Below, in pieces: positions 42,413 to 49,552 of a stretch of 64,000 bases of DNA. A program made the position numbers and the translations under genes. Numbering within the stretch: the stretch's first letter is position 1; each line of letters starts with the position of its first letter. The notes under the pieces were generated by a model. That model made no database searches. It had not been told where the DNA came from and worked only from the letters and a program-made list of their open reading frames with translations. This stretch comes from Pseudocalidococcus sp964653145 (GTDB lineage: Bacteria > Cyanobacteriota > Cyanobacteriia > Thermosynechococcales > Thermosynechococcaceae), in NCBI GenBank assembly GCA_964653145.1, contig CAZZCG010000002.1, positions 1-64,000 on the forward strand. Reading direction: 5' to 3'.

Positions 42413-42967
42413 TTAGTCTTCTTCAAAGGAGTGTGATGTGAATTTAATCGTTGAGCAATTCTCGCTGACTGTTCTCACGACATCTATTCCAGTTGAATAA
42501 TCCTCAAATGTTTCTTGATTAGTGGGAATTGATGCCGTTCTAGATGAAAGAAGAGAAATGGCAAGCTCGTGATTAGCTTGTTGACTATCAATAATCCCAC
42601 TGAGTCGTTCCATCAGTTCACTTAACAAGAACCAAGGCTCTGCATACATCTGGACTGATGGAACTTTATCCCCAATATTAGAATCCAAAGAAATAATAAT
42701 ATTAGAATCGTCTATTGAAATTAATGTTCCATCATGATCTTTTCCTCTATGACGCAGTGTCACTTCAGTATCATCTGGAAACAAAACCTCTGTATCAGTA
42801 GTGAATGAGTAAAGATATTGACCACCACGACGACCTAGCCGATATCCATCAGTCAGCGGAATCATTCTATTTTGGTTGACTCTTAGGGCCTGTATTTCCT
42901 CTGATATCGCTATCCTAAAACGACTAATGTGAGCGGATAGACCTGTGGACACTGGTATTCTGGTCAT
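42413..42967 (-). CDS. Protein resembling the N-terminus of an SF1-type ATPase/helicase
   Basis: A 184-residue protein. The segment DGYRLGRRGGQYLYSFTTDT followed by EVLFPDDTEVTLRHRG and YAEPWFLLSELMERL resembles what I recall as the accessory N-terminal domain of large DNA2-like helicases in defence or mobile regions. No Walker motifs are present and the gene stops after this domain, so it is either a truncated helicase or a stand-alone domain. It is divergent from the nuclease candidate at 43076, about 100 bp away. Family assignment is tentative. Confidence 0.5.
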   Translation of the reverse strand: MTRIPVSTGLSAHISRFRIAISEEIQALRVNQNRMIPLTDGYRLGRRGGQYLYSFTTDTEVLFPDDTEVTLRHRGKDHDGTLISIDDSNIIISLDSNIGDKVPSVQMYAEPWFLLSELMERLSGIIDSQQANHELAISLLSSRTASIPTNQETFEDYSTGIDVVRTVSENCSTIKFTSHSFEED

Positions 42968-43075
42968 AGAAGTTGTTATTTTTCTTAAGATTTTTAACCA
43001 GTTTACCTCCTGTATTCAGAATTGGGGTGACAGTTTTACATAAACTGATATCCAAATAATTGACAGAGATAGCAG

Positions 43076-43990
43076 ATGCCAGAATACCCAGTCATACTTT
43101 TACCTCCACAGATTGAACAAGCAAGGCAGTTAGTTCCACCAATACAGCCATTTACTGAGTCAGCACCGCCGCATCCTGGGAAGGAACCACAGCGATTTCA
43201 AGCAGGAATCTTAATTCTGGAATTAGTTATCACCTTAGTTCTAGGGCTAGTGATCAGCCCCTACATCATTCCAATTGGCATCCTGGCATCTATGGGACAC
43301 ATTGGACTGATGCTATACCAGTACCCCAGGCGGCATAGACGATTCGTAAATGCGATGCGCTCCTATACAGAACGGTTAGATATCTATCGCAGTAAAAAAC
43401 AAGAACACGACAGACAGCAACAACTACGACAGACACCTGAAAGAATTGCAGCCTATCAAACCCAAGCCATATTGTCGGCGCTCACACAAACTATTCCCCA
43501 TGACGGCAACAACAGCAATGCTCAGATTGGGCAGTCTGAGAAGGCATTTGGGAAGGTACTCTATCGATACTTCGGCAACCTAATTCAGACACGACTAACG
43601 CTGTCCATTCCTAACTTCCCGCACCCCTACAGCCCTGACTTTGCCTACATAGACCAGCAGAAAAACTTATTTATCGATATTGAAATAGACGAGCCATACA
43701 CAGGCAATCCGCCCAAGGCCATCCATTACATCGGCAAAGATACCCGCAGGGATGAATTTTTCTTAGACCGAGGCTGGATTATAGTCCGATTCGCTGAACA
43801 GCAAGTTGTAGAGCAACCCGATAGCTGCTGCAAAGTCATTGCAGAGCTTGTTTCTGACCTGCTGAACTTGCCGCCTACTACATCAAGTTTCAGCAAAATT
43901 ACCCCAATCACTCCGGTCAAACAGTGGACAGAGGACGAAGCCAATGCAATGGCTAAGAACAGATTCAGAGAACGGTATAAACGTCCCTAA
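43076..43990 (+). CDS. Membrane-anchored PD-(D/E)XK nuclease candidate
   Basis: A 304-residue protein. Residues about 43-85 contain two hydrophobic segments (ILILELVITLVLGLVI, YIIPIGILASMGHIGLMLY), then a charged coiled-coil-like stretch (YRSKKQEHDRQQQLRQTPE). The C-terminal half has PHPYSPDFAYIDQQKNLFID then IEIDEPY and LDRGWIIVRFAE. The order PD - D/E-x-(E/D) - hydrophobic strand is that of restriction-endonuclease folds related to DUF559/Vsr-type nucleases, with IEIDE in place of ExK. It could cut DNA at the membrane, for instance incoming DNA. It is divergent from a helicase-like fragment. No family name is assigned. Confidence 0.6.
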   Translation: MPEYPVILLPPQIEQARQLVPPIQPFTESAPPHPGKEPQRFQAGILILELVITLVLGLVISPYIIPIGILASMGHIGLMLYQYPRRHRRFVNAMRSYTERLDIYRSKKQEHDRQQQLRQTPERIAAYQTQAILSALTQTIPHDGNNSNAQIGQSEKAFGKVLYRYFGNLIQTRLTLSIPNFPHPYSPDFAYIDQQKNLFIDIEIDEPYTGNPPKAIHYIGKDTRRDEFFLDRGWIIVRFAEQQVVEQPDSCCKVIAELVSDLLNLPPTTSSFSKITPITPVKQWTEDEANAMAKNRFRERYKRP

Positions 43991-43995
43991 CTGCT

Positions 43996-44481
43996 CTACT
44001 CAGTTGGACGAGGCAAAGTTGTTTGATACTGAAAATTCCAGGCTGATCCACAAGACATTGAAAACTGCTGGTCATTACTCATGACACAACCACCGTCTTG
44101 CCAGCCTCCAGTAGCATCATCAAATGTCTGAGTAAAACAACCAGGGTCTCCGATTGAAGGCGAGTATCCTTTGGCAATAAAGGTACGGCAGTTCGGGCTG
44201 CGAGTTAGCCGGAAAGTTTGGGATTGAGAAATCGTTCGCCCAGGCCGTTCACCCATATCAGCTCTTGCTTTGGTAAGTGTCATTCGCTCATCAAGCTGAA
44301 CAATTAACCAGTTCCCCTCGTAACGGGTCTTGATATTGCATACCCCTTCCCAGAGACCAGCCGTAGAAGTCCCTCGACAATAGCCCTTAACGTGCCGAAC
44401 CGATTGAGCCAGAGCAGGAAACTCTTGGATGCCAACCAAGGTAAGTGCCAACGCAGGCAAAGACCAGACGAGTAACTTCAT
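43996..44481 (-). CDS. Secreted protein of unknown function
   Basis: A 161-residue protein from ATG 44481. MKLLVWSLPALALTLVG followed by IQEFPALA is a signal peptide with a likely cleavage after ALA. The mature part has six cysteines (including YCRGTS, GVCNIKTRY, GGCVMSNDQQF) that could form disulfides and no recognised domain. The frame is open upstream to 44625, but the signal peptide fixes the start. It converges with the nuclease gene, with 5 bp between the stop codons. Confidence 0.7.
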   Translation of the reverse strand: MKLLVWSLPALALTLVGIQEFPALAQSVRHVKGYCRGTSTAGLWEGVCNIKTRYEGNWLIVQLDERMTLTKARADMGERPGRTISQSQTFRLTRSPNCRTFIAKGYSPSIGDPGCFTQTFDDATGGWQDGGCVMSNDQQFSMSCGSAWNFQYQTTLPRPTE

Positions 44482-44583
44482 AGCAGCTAGAACAATTAAG
44501 CAGATCAGGATTAGACCCACTATAGCCAGATTAAAATTCTTGTACCTTAAATTGAGGTCAGGTGCTGACTGCCAGTGATAGCC

Positions 44584-44615
44584 ATTGCCGACTGCGTCAA
44601 TTTGGTATTGAGAAA
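44584..44615 (+). repeat. Dispersed repeat, copy 3
   Basis: ATTGCCGACTGCGTCAATTT then GGTATTGAGAAA; the same core as copies 1 and 4, with an extra GTATT before GAGAAA. It lies upstream of the secreted-protein gene. Confidence 0.65.
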
Positions 44616-44655
44616 ACAAGCACAAATAAGAATATAAATAGACTTAAATCAATTT

Positions 44656-44684
44656 CAAATTGCCAACAGCGTCAATTTGAGAAA
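44656..44684 (+). repeat. Dispersed repeat, copy 4
   Basis: CAAATTGCCAACAGCGTCAA then TTTGAGAAA, 41 bp after copy 3. It is the best match to copy 2 in the opposite orientation. Copies 3 and 4 together sit between two genes transcribed leftwards. Confidence 0.7.
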
Positions 44685-44692
44685 GGGGGACT

Positions 44693-45049
44693 TTATACTG
44701 AATCATCCATCCACCCGCACTCCGGGCAATCCCAGTGAACTGGAGGCAAAGACTCAGTGGGAAACCGATGACAGCAGCGAGGACAGTGACTTGTAAACAG
44801 TGGATGTGTATCTAGCAGACGAAGACGTTCTTCGGGTTCAATAACCCGGCGAGTGATAACTAGCTCCCCGTTATAGTAGGCCGCCCCAACAGGCTCCCAC
44901 TGTTCAGATTCGTAACCTAGCTCCGGAGCATAGTCCAAACAGGTATCAGAGCATGGCCCTCCAGGATGAATGGCACAGACAAGATAGTGGCTGTGGGCGT
45001 TCATTTGGCAGGACTCGCACTGCTGAATCTTAAGCATCGGCATCGACAT
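44693..45049 (-). CDS. Zinc-ribbon-containing small protein
   Basis: A 118-residue protein with several Cys pairs: CESC near residue 11, a C...C pair in GGPCSDTCLDY, and C-terminal CPRCCHRF and CPECGW that would form one or two zinc ribbons. Nucleic-acid or protein contact is likely but the function is unknown. It stands alone between the dispersed repeats and the recombinase gene. Confidence 0.65.
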   Translation of the reverse strand: MSMPMLKIQQCESCQMNAHSHYLVCAIHPGGPCSDTCLDYAPELGYESEQWEPVGAAYYNGELVITRRVIEPEERLRLLDTHPLFTSHCPRCCHRFPTESLPPVHWDCPECGWMDDSV

Positions 45050-45265
45050 GGTTACTGTCTGATATCGTAGTTCTCCCTCGCCCGATGGGTGCGATTACGG
45101 TGGCTGATCGCTAACTTGATGGACGAGTAGAAATCGCAACAGTGTAGCTGTTTTCGCAATAACACTATCAAAACAGACCTCTATGTCACTGGATCAACGC
45201 AGCAGTGGTAGTTTGAATGGGTTACATGCACAAAGTGACATTTCTGCATCTAGGATTCAGCACAG

Positions 45266-45832
45266 GTGAAACAAGACAGGCATGGGCAGGCCAAGGTATT
45301 AACCCCAGATGAGATTGAAATACTGTTTTCAGTCTTGAAGTCACAGCGAGACAAGGCTTTGTTCGGTGTCTGTCTCTACACTGGGTGTCGAATCAGTGAG
45401 GCCTGTTCATTGTTAACCGAGGACGTTTACAGGCGGGTGGGGGATGTATTGCCGACACTGACAATTCGTAGAGCCAACACCAAGGGGAAGATTGCAACCC
45501 GGCAAATTCCAATTCACCCCAAGCTGAAGGTTTACTTACTAGAACACACGCCAAGAAAGGAGTATGTATTTCCGGGTCGGCATCGGCATCATGGCTCACT
45601 GAATCCCCGAAGTGCTGATGCAATTCTGCGAAGGGCGCTAGAACAGGTAGGCTTAGTCGGTATCAGCAGCCATAGCTTCAGACGGACGGCATTGACGCAA
45701 CTGTCTACGACCGGTGTACCATTGCGGGTAATCCAGGAAATCTCTGGGCATCGGTCATTGGCAGTCCTACAAAAATATTTGGAAGTTCAACCAGAGCAAG
45801 TCGAAAAAGCGATTAGCCAGTTGGCCTGGTAG
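45266..45832 (+). CDS. Short tyrosine recombinase (phage integrase family)
   Basis: A 188-residue catalytic domain only, without the usual N-terminal SAM-like core-binding domain. All catalytic residues are visible: Arg in TGCRISEA, Lys in NTKGK, HSFRR, GH in ISGHRS and the Tyr nucleophile in LQKYLEV. It begins with GTG 45266. Such short enzymes occur in cyanobacteria and may invert or integrate DNA. A remnant of a homologous gene end is found at 47877-47949, so four genes now lie between the two copies of this C-terminus. Confidence 0.88.
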   Translation: MKQDRHGQAKVLTPDEIEILFSVLKSQRDKALFGVCLYTGCRISEACSLLTEDVYRRVGDVLPTLTIRRANTKGKIATRQIPIHPKLKVYLLEHTPRKEYVFPGRHRHHGSLNPRSADAILRRALEQVGLVGISSHSFRRTALTQLSTTGVPLRVIQEISGHRSLAVLQKYLEVQPEQVEKAISQLAW

Positions 45833-46276
45833 CTAGATGGTGAAATGCTGCGAATGGTGCGCCAACCATCTCAACTGCTCGCCAATCCGCAGCCCTTCCA
45901 TCGGGATCAGCATCTCCACCCCACAACCATCGAGGTGCAGGGCTAGGAACTCACGATACTTCTTACCAGCCAGAAATACTACCCGCGACAGGTTCGGCAC
46001 TACATCAGCAAGTTGGACTGCCACCCGCTCGGCCCACACCCGGCGGTCGGCAACTCTCATCGTGTTGAGCGTCCTGTCATATGGAGCGATCACCTGACCT
46101 GGAGCGACCAACCCATACTCGACGGACAAGATGAACCACGGGCACCCCGACCCTTCGGCAAACCGGCGGGACTTACGGAACAAGTCGGAGACGTAAAGGT
46201 CGCGAGCCTCGCACGCGTGATCCCGCTTCTGACTAACGCAGGATACGAGGTAAACAGTAAGAGCTCTTGGCTGCAT
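45833..46276 (-). CDS. DUF6884-like protein
   Basis: A 147-residue protein with VYLVSCVSQKRDHACEARDL, YVSDLFRKSRRFAE and WFILSVEYGLVAPGQVIAPY followed by DRTLN, a pattern I associate with DUF6884. This family is related to a glycosylase/DpdA-like group by weak resemblance, and its function is not established. It converges with the recombinase without a gap and shares a transcription direction with the GIY-YIG-like gene 36 bp upstream, so these are probably one operon. The DNA looks more GC-rich than its surroundings, suggesting separate acquisition. Confidence 0.65.
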   Translation of the reverse strand: MQPRALTVYLVSCVSQKRDHACEARDLYVSDLFRKSRRFAEGSGCPWFILSVEYGLVAPGQVIAPYDRTLNTMRVADRRVWAERVAVQLADVVPNLSRVVFLAGKKYREFLALHLDGCGVEMLIPMEGLRIGEQLRWLAHHSQHFTI

Positions 46277-46311
46277 GACGACCTCTAGGACTATGTGAAC
46301 TGAGTGGCTGC

Positions 46312-46845
46312 CTACATGAATCGCCCCTTGTAAGCGCTCCGTGTCGACTTCAGATAGCTGACAAACGCGACCAGCTCAGGTCGCCGATTCCCCTGGATGT
46401 TGAGCGGGTAGTGGTACTCGCCTTGGAACTCGTCCCGCTCTATCTTCTCGGCTTCTTCACGCGTGGTTGCCACCCGCCAGACAATCGACAGTCCATCAAA
46501 AAAACGGTCGATCTGCTCCGCCCCTTCTAGGTAGTCGAAGTCGTTCAGTGCAAGCAGAGTGAATCGGAAGGTCGAGAGAAATCCTGATCGCAAAGCGCTT
46601 AACGTCAGCTTCTGAGCAGCGTGCCACGCCACTCGCTCCGCAAGATTACTCGCCATACCGTGGTACAGACACACTTTGCCATCGGGCAAGTTGCGGAGCC
46701 GCAGCTTGGAAACATCGGACAGTTCGGCAATGCGTAGGTGTTCAAGGGCAGTATGCGGGAAGTACCACCAGTAGACCCCTGGTGACGGGGGTATGCTCGA
46801 CCAATCAGCCCCCCGAAGAACCGAGAGTGGTTGGGGCTCAGTCAA
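46312..46845 (-). CDS. GIY-YIG-like nuclease candidate
   Basis: A 177-residue protein. SPGVYWWYF (about residues 22-30) resembles the GIY strand, and KVCLYHGMASNLAERVAWHA (near 57-76) resembles the YIG strand followed by the conserved N-L-x-x-R helix; here YHG replaces YIG. A Glu near the C-terminus (RDEFQGEYHYPLN) could be the metal ligand. It would nick or cut DNA. It precedes the DUF6884-like gene by 36 bp in the same direction. Composition is GC-richer than neighbours. Confidence 0.65.
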   Translation of the reverse strand: MTEPQPLSVLRGADWSSIPPSPGVYWWYFPHTALEHLRIAELSDVSKLRLRNLPDGKVCLYHGMASNLAERVAWHAAQKLTLSALRSGFLSTFRFTLLALNDFDYLEGAEQIDRFFDGLSIVWRVATTREEAEKIERDEFQGEYHYPLNIQGNRRPELVAFVSYLKSTRSAYKGRFM

Positions 46846-47047
46846 CGCTTGCCTTCTCCCCTCGAACTAATGCACATACATCTTGCTTGAAAGTACCCAA
46901 AATTTACTACTTGTTGAAGAGTTTGCTCAATAATCAGTCACTGAGAAAATTATCGAAGTCAAGCTACAACCAACTGAAGGAGCCAACGGGAGGGGTGGGC
47001 AGAATAGGCAAAATCTCTGGAATAGGGGGTACAGAAGCACCCTAAAC

Positions 47048-47389
47048 TCATACACTCTTTGCTAATTCTGAATCCGAAGGCGAGTCAGTAGCAAAGTTTT
47101 CGATACGCACATCCCCATCCGGGAATCGGGCGATGACATCTAGTTCACCCCCCATCGCCCGGATGTGGTTTCGCAGCGTAGATAAGTACATATCGGTGCG
47201 CTTCTCAAGTTTTGCGATAGCGGGCTGCTGAACGTGGAGAATGTCAGCTAGCGTTTGTTGAGATAAGCCACGAGCAAGCCGCAGCTCATGCAGAGGCATT
47301 TCTTGGAGCATGGCCACAGCCTTGGCTTGTGCCTTGGCTTGTGCATCAGGCGACATTTGACTGCGAAGGTTGGAAAATTTCTTAGCCAT
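47048..47389 (-). CDS. XRE-family antitoxin (HigA-like)
   Basis: A 113-residue protein with a helix-turn-helix HELRLARGLSQQTLADILHV then QQPAIAKLEKR, and the tail STLRNHIRAMGGELDVIARF, typical of HigA-type antitoxins of Gp49/HigB toxins. It overlaps the upstream toxin gene by 8 bp (47382-47389). It would neutralise the toxin and repress the operon. A decayed second copy of its N-terminus lies at 48877-48970. Confidence 0.88.
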   Translation of the reverse strand: MAKKFSNLRSQMSPDAQAKAQAKAVAMLQEMPLHELRLARGLSQQTLADILHVQQPAIAKLEKRTDMYLSTLRNHIRAMGGELDVIARFPDGDVRIENFATDSPSDSELAKSV

Positions 47390-47747
47390 CGTTTATGCCC
47401 TCTCGCTTTAACTGCTCCAAGTGATCATCGTAGAGCTGGTCAGCGATTGGCACAGTTTGCTGATACCAACGATCATTGCCCGTCTTGTCACCGCCAATGA
47501 GCAGGATTGCTGTGCGTCGCGGATCAAAGGCGTAAAGGGTTCGATACGGGCGGCCATCATGCTGCGTGCGAAGTTCGCGCATATGGGAATGACGTGAATC
47601 TTTGATACCACTGCTATGTGGGAAAGACAACTGAGGGCCACGCTCTTCCAAAAGCCGAACCGAGGCATCAATGGATACCTGCGCATCTTCGGATAGCGTG
47701 TTCCACCAGGCTTCAAACTCATCGCTGTACTCGACTTCCCAGCTCAT
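47382..47747 (-). CDS. HigB/Gp49-like toxin (RelE/ParE fold)
   Basis: A 121-residue protein: VEYSDEFEAWWNTLSEDAQV, LRTQHDGRPYRTLYAFDPRR and TAILLIGGDKTGNDRWYQQT are the conserved strands of phage-derived Gp49/HigB mRNA interferases that act at the ribosome. The toxin precedes the antitoxin, the reversed order usual for HigBA. Both genes look complete. Confidence 0.9.
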   Translation of the reverse strand: MSWEVEYSDEFEAWWNTLSEDAQVSIDASVRLLEERGPQLSFPHSSGIKDSRHSHMRELRTQHDGRPYRTLYAFDPRRTAILLIGGDKTGNDRWYQQTVPIADQLYDDHLEQLKREGINDG

Positions 47748-47876
47748 ACATCGAGTATTCCATATATGGAATGTATCGTCAAAGAACTAGACTTAAGGTG
47801 ACTTTGCTAACCATCCTGCGCCTAGGTTAGTCACGGGTAATAGAATCCTAATCTTCTGAGAACTGTCAGCCGCCCC

Positions 47877-47949
47877 TGACTGTGTTGCAAAATTACTTGG
47901 AAGTCCAGCCGGAGCAAGTGGAGAAAGCAATCAGTCAGATGGAATGGTG
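47877..47949 (+). pseudogene. Remnant of a second tyrosine recombinase, 3' end only
   Basis: The plus-strand translation LTVLQNYLEVQPEQVEKAIS then QMEW and a stop matches LAVLQKYLEVQPEQVEKAIS QLAW, the end of the recombinase at 45266-45832. The two DNA copies differ at roughly a quarter of positions, so this is an old paralogue fragment. The rest of the gene is missing. Confidence 0.85.
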
Positions 47950-48003
47950 ACTAGACAAGGCTTAGTGGTAAAAATATGTTGTCAAGCATTAACGTTCACT
48001 TCA

Positions 48004-48795
48004 CTAAGACCGCGGCGTGATCTCAACTTCCATTTGGTAGAACTTGAAGGTATTCGCTTCCTGTGGGCTGTCTGCAACTACGGATTGGTAGGAGTCGAGC
48101 ACTTCTGTAATAAACGACTCCCATGCACTTTCGGGCAGATGCTGAGTCCATTCCACAAAGGTGGCCCTGGCGAAAGCGACGAACATTTCACGGGTTTTGA
48201 AATCCCAGACTTTATCCTCCACATGCGAGTGGTTAACCTGAAACCCAGCTTGCTCGGCCAACGCACCGTATTCCTCAGGCGTGAAATGCACATAAGGACG
48301 GCGAAAACCAATGAAGTTATCACTCCAACATGGGCGATTACGGATATCCTCGATCACATCTTCCAGACATTTTCGCTGACCACTCGAAACGAGCCGCAAC
48401 AAAGCCCGTCCTCCCGGCTTCAAGGCCGCTCGAATTGAGTTGAGAGCAGCACCTTGCTCTGAGACCCAGTGGAGGGCATTGAAGGAAACAACGATGTCAA
48501 ATTCGTTTCGGTAGGGTAATTGGCGAGCATCAGCCACCTCAAAGCGGAGGTTAGCTAGAGTAGGGCTAGCAAAATGACTCGAAGCGAAAGCAATCATGTC
48601 CTGTGAGGGATCAATCCCCAGCACAGAGCCACAGGGAAGCCGAGCAGCGATTTCTGCTGTAATTTTTCCATCTCCACAGCCAATATCAAGAATCCGCTCA
48701 CACCCTTCAAACACTAACCGGGATAGCTGTTCATCTGCCATCATCTTCTGAAGGCCAGACTGGCGATGATAGTCACTGGCACACCACTCTGTCAT
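48004..48795 (-). CDS. Class I SAM-dependent methyltransferase
   Basis: A 263-residue protein with SAM-binding motif I ILDIGCGDGKI (about residues 36-46), the motif II acidic loop VLGIDPSQDMI, motif III VADARQLPY and the post-motif FDIVVSFNALHWV. This is the layout of trans-aconitate-type small-molecule methyltransferases. The substrate is unknown. It is monocistronic on the minus strand and complete. Confidence 0.88.
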   Translation of the reverse strand: MTEWCASDYHRQSGLQKMMADEQLSRLVFEGCERILDIGCGDGKITAEIAARLPCGSVLGIDPSQDMIAFASSHFASPTLANLRFEVADARQLPYRNEFDIVVSFNALHWVSEQGAALNSIRAALKPGGRALLRLVSSGQRKCLEDVIEDIRNRPCWSDNFIGFRRPYVHFTPEEYGALAEQAGFQVNHSHVEDKVWDFKTREMFVAFARATFVEWTQHLPESAWESFITEVLDSYQSVVADSPQEANTFKFYQMEVEITPRS

Positions 48796-48876
48796 AAATA
48801 TTTCCTAAAGTTTTAATAGCCGATTTCGGGTAGTGGTTGCGTAGGATGGAGACTGTCAGCAAATGTTTGTTAAAAC

Positions 48877-48970
48877 AAGCCACCAGCACACTGTAGCTCT
48901 TGCGGGGGCATTTCTTGTAGCATCACAACAGCATTAGCTTTTGCATAAGCTTTATCAATGGTTTGACCAA
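48877..48970 (-). pseudogene. Remnant of a HigA-type antitoxin N-terminus
   Basis: Minus-strand translation IDKAYAKANAVVMLQEMPPQ ELQCAGGLF aligns with the start of the antitoxin at 47048-47389 (AQAKAQAKAVAMLQEMPLHE LRLARGLS). The helix-turn-helix and the rest are missing. Confidence 0.7.
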
Positions 48971-49024
48971 GCACGAAAGGCGGGGGTTGCGGTTGGGAGT
49001 CAACAACGGGGGGATGGGCCTAAC

Positions 49025-49060
49025 GTTCTCAACGCCTTACGGCATCTAAGGTAGAGGAAC
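49025..49060 (-). repeat. Solitary CRISPR repeat, one mismatch
   Basis: Plus strand reads GTTCTCAACGCC...AGGTAGAGGAAC, identical to the array repeat except G to T at position 3, which alters the crRNA handle to TTGAGAAC. It has no neighbour repeat at spacer distance. Orientation is the same as in the array; it lies 49 kb away and about 0.5 kb upstream of the second giant gene. Confidence 0.95.
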
Positions 49061-49113
49061 TGCGAGACACTCCAGCGTTGGTCAAGAACTGAACCAAATG
49101 TGGGCTTTGTGTG

Positions 49114-49272
49114 ATGGATTTAAAGCGGGGTGATATTGTGCATTGGCTCCATTTAGATGGGGTGATTATAGAGCTTTATGATGTTGCGGTTTTATCGGGG
49201 GTCAGACGCCCCATGGACTTAGGATTTGCTACTGATGAAATACGCCGGCTATTAACCACTGAGTCAACTTAA
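49114..49272 (+). CDS. Hypothetical 52-residue protein
   Basis: A short frame from ATG 49114 encoding MDLKRGDIVHWLHLDGVIIE then LYDVAVLSGVRRPMDLG, ending RRLLTTEST. Composition is protein-like, with a beta-rich start, but there is no recognised family and no clear ribosome-binding site. It lies between the solitary CRISPR repeat and the giant gene. It may be a remnant of a larger gene. Confidence 0.35.
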   Translation: MDLKRGDIVHWLHLDGVIIELYDVAVLSGVRRPMDLGFATDEIRRLLTTEST

Positions 49273-49552
49273 ATTTTTGGTTAGGCAGTAAAAAAAACAA
49301 TATAAATTTAGTTTTACAACTACCACTATCGAGGAACTGATGAAGGTTTATATACGTCATGATTGGCCAGAATCTTTATTTCTTAGAGGGTATAAAAACG
49401 TCAAAATAATAAGTATGAATCTGATAAATTTTCAATAACCTAGAAATACTAGAATTTGGCTGTTCAACGACTCATGGTTTCCCAGTAAAATCTCTCTTGA
49501 CTTAAATTAGACATCTTCTCAATTTCCCTTAGCTGTTCCCTAGTAATACCCC
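49273..49552. other. AT-rich interval upstream of the second giant gene
   Basis: 280 bp, strongly AT-rich between 49275 and 49510, which should contain the promoter of the giant gene. No consensus -35/-10 pair or ribosome-binding site was identified. Confidence 0.4.

Noticed and set aside
45837..46288. Plus-strand frames over the DUF6884-like gene
   Set aside because: Mirror frames in GC-rich DNA; the minus-strand product has recognisable conserved motifs.
46782..47045. Plus-strand 87-codon frame between the GIY-YIG-like gene and the antitoxin
   Set aside because: Low-complexity translation, overlaps the start of the GIY-YIG-like gene, no ribosome-binding site.
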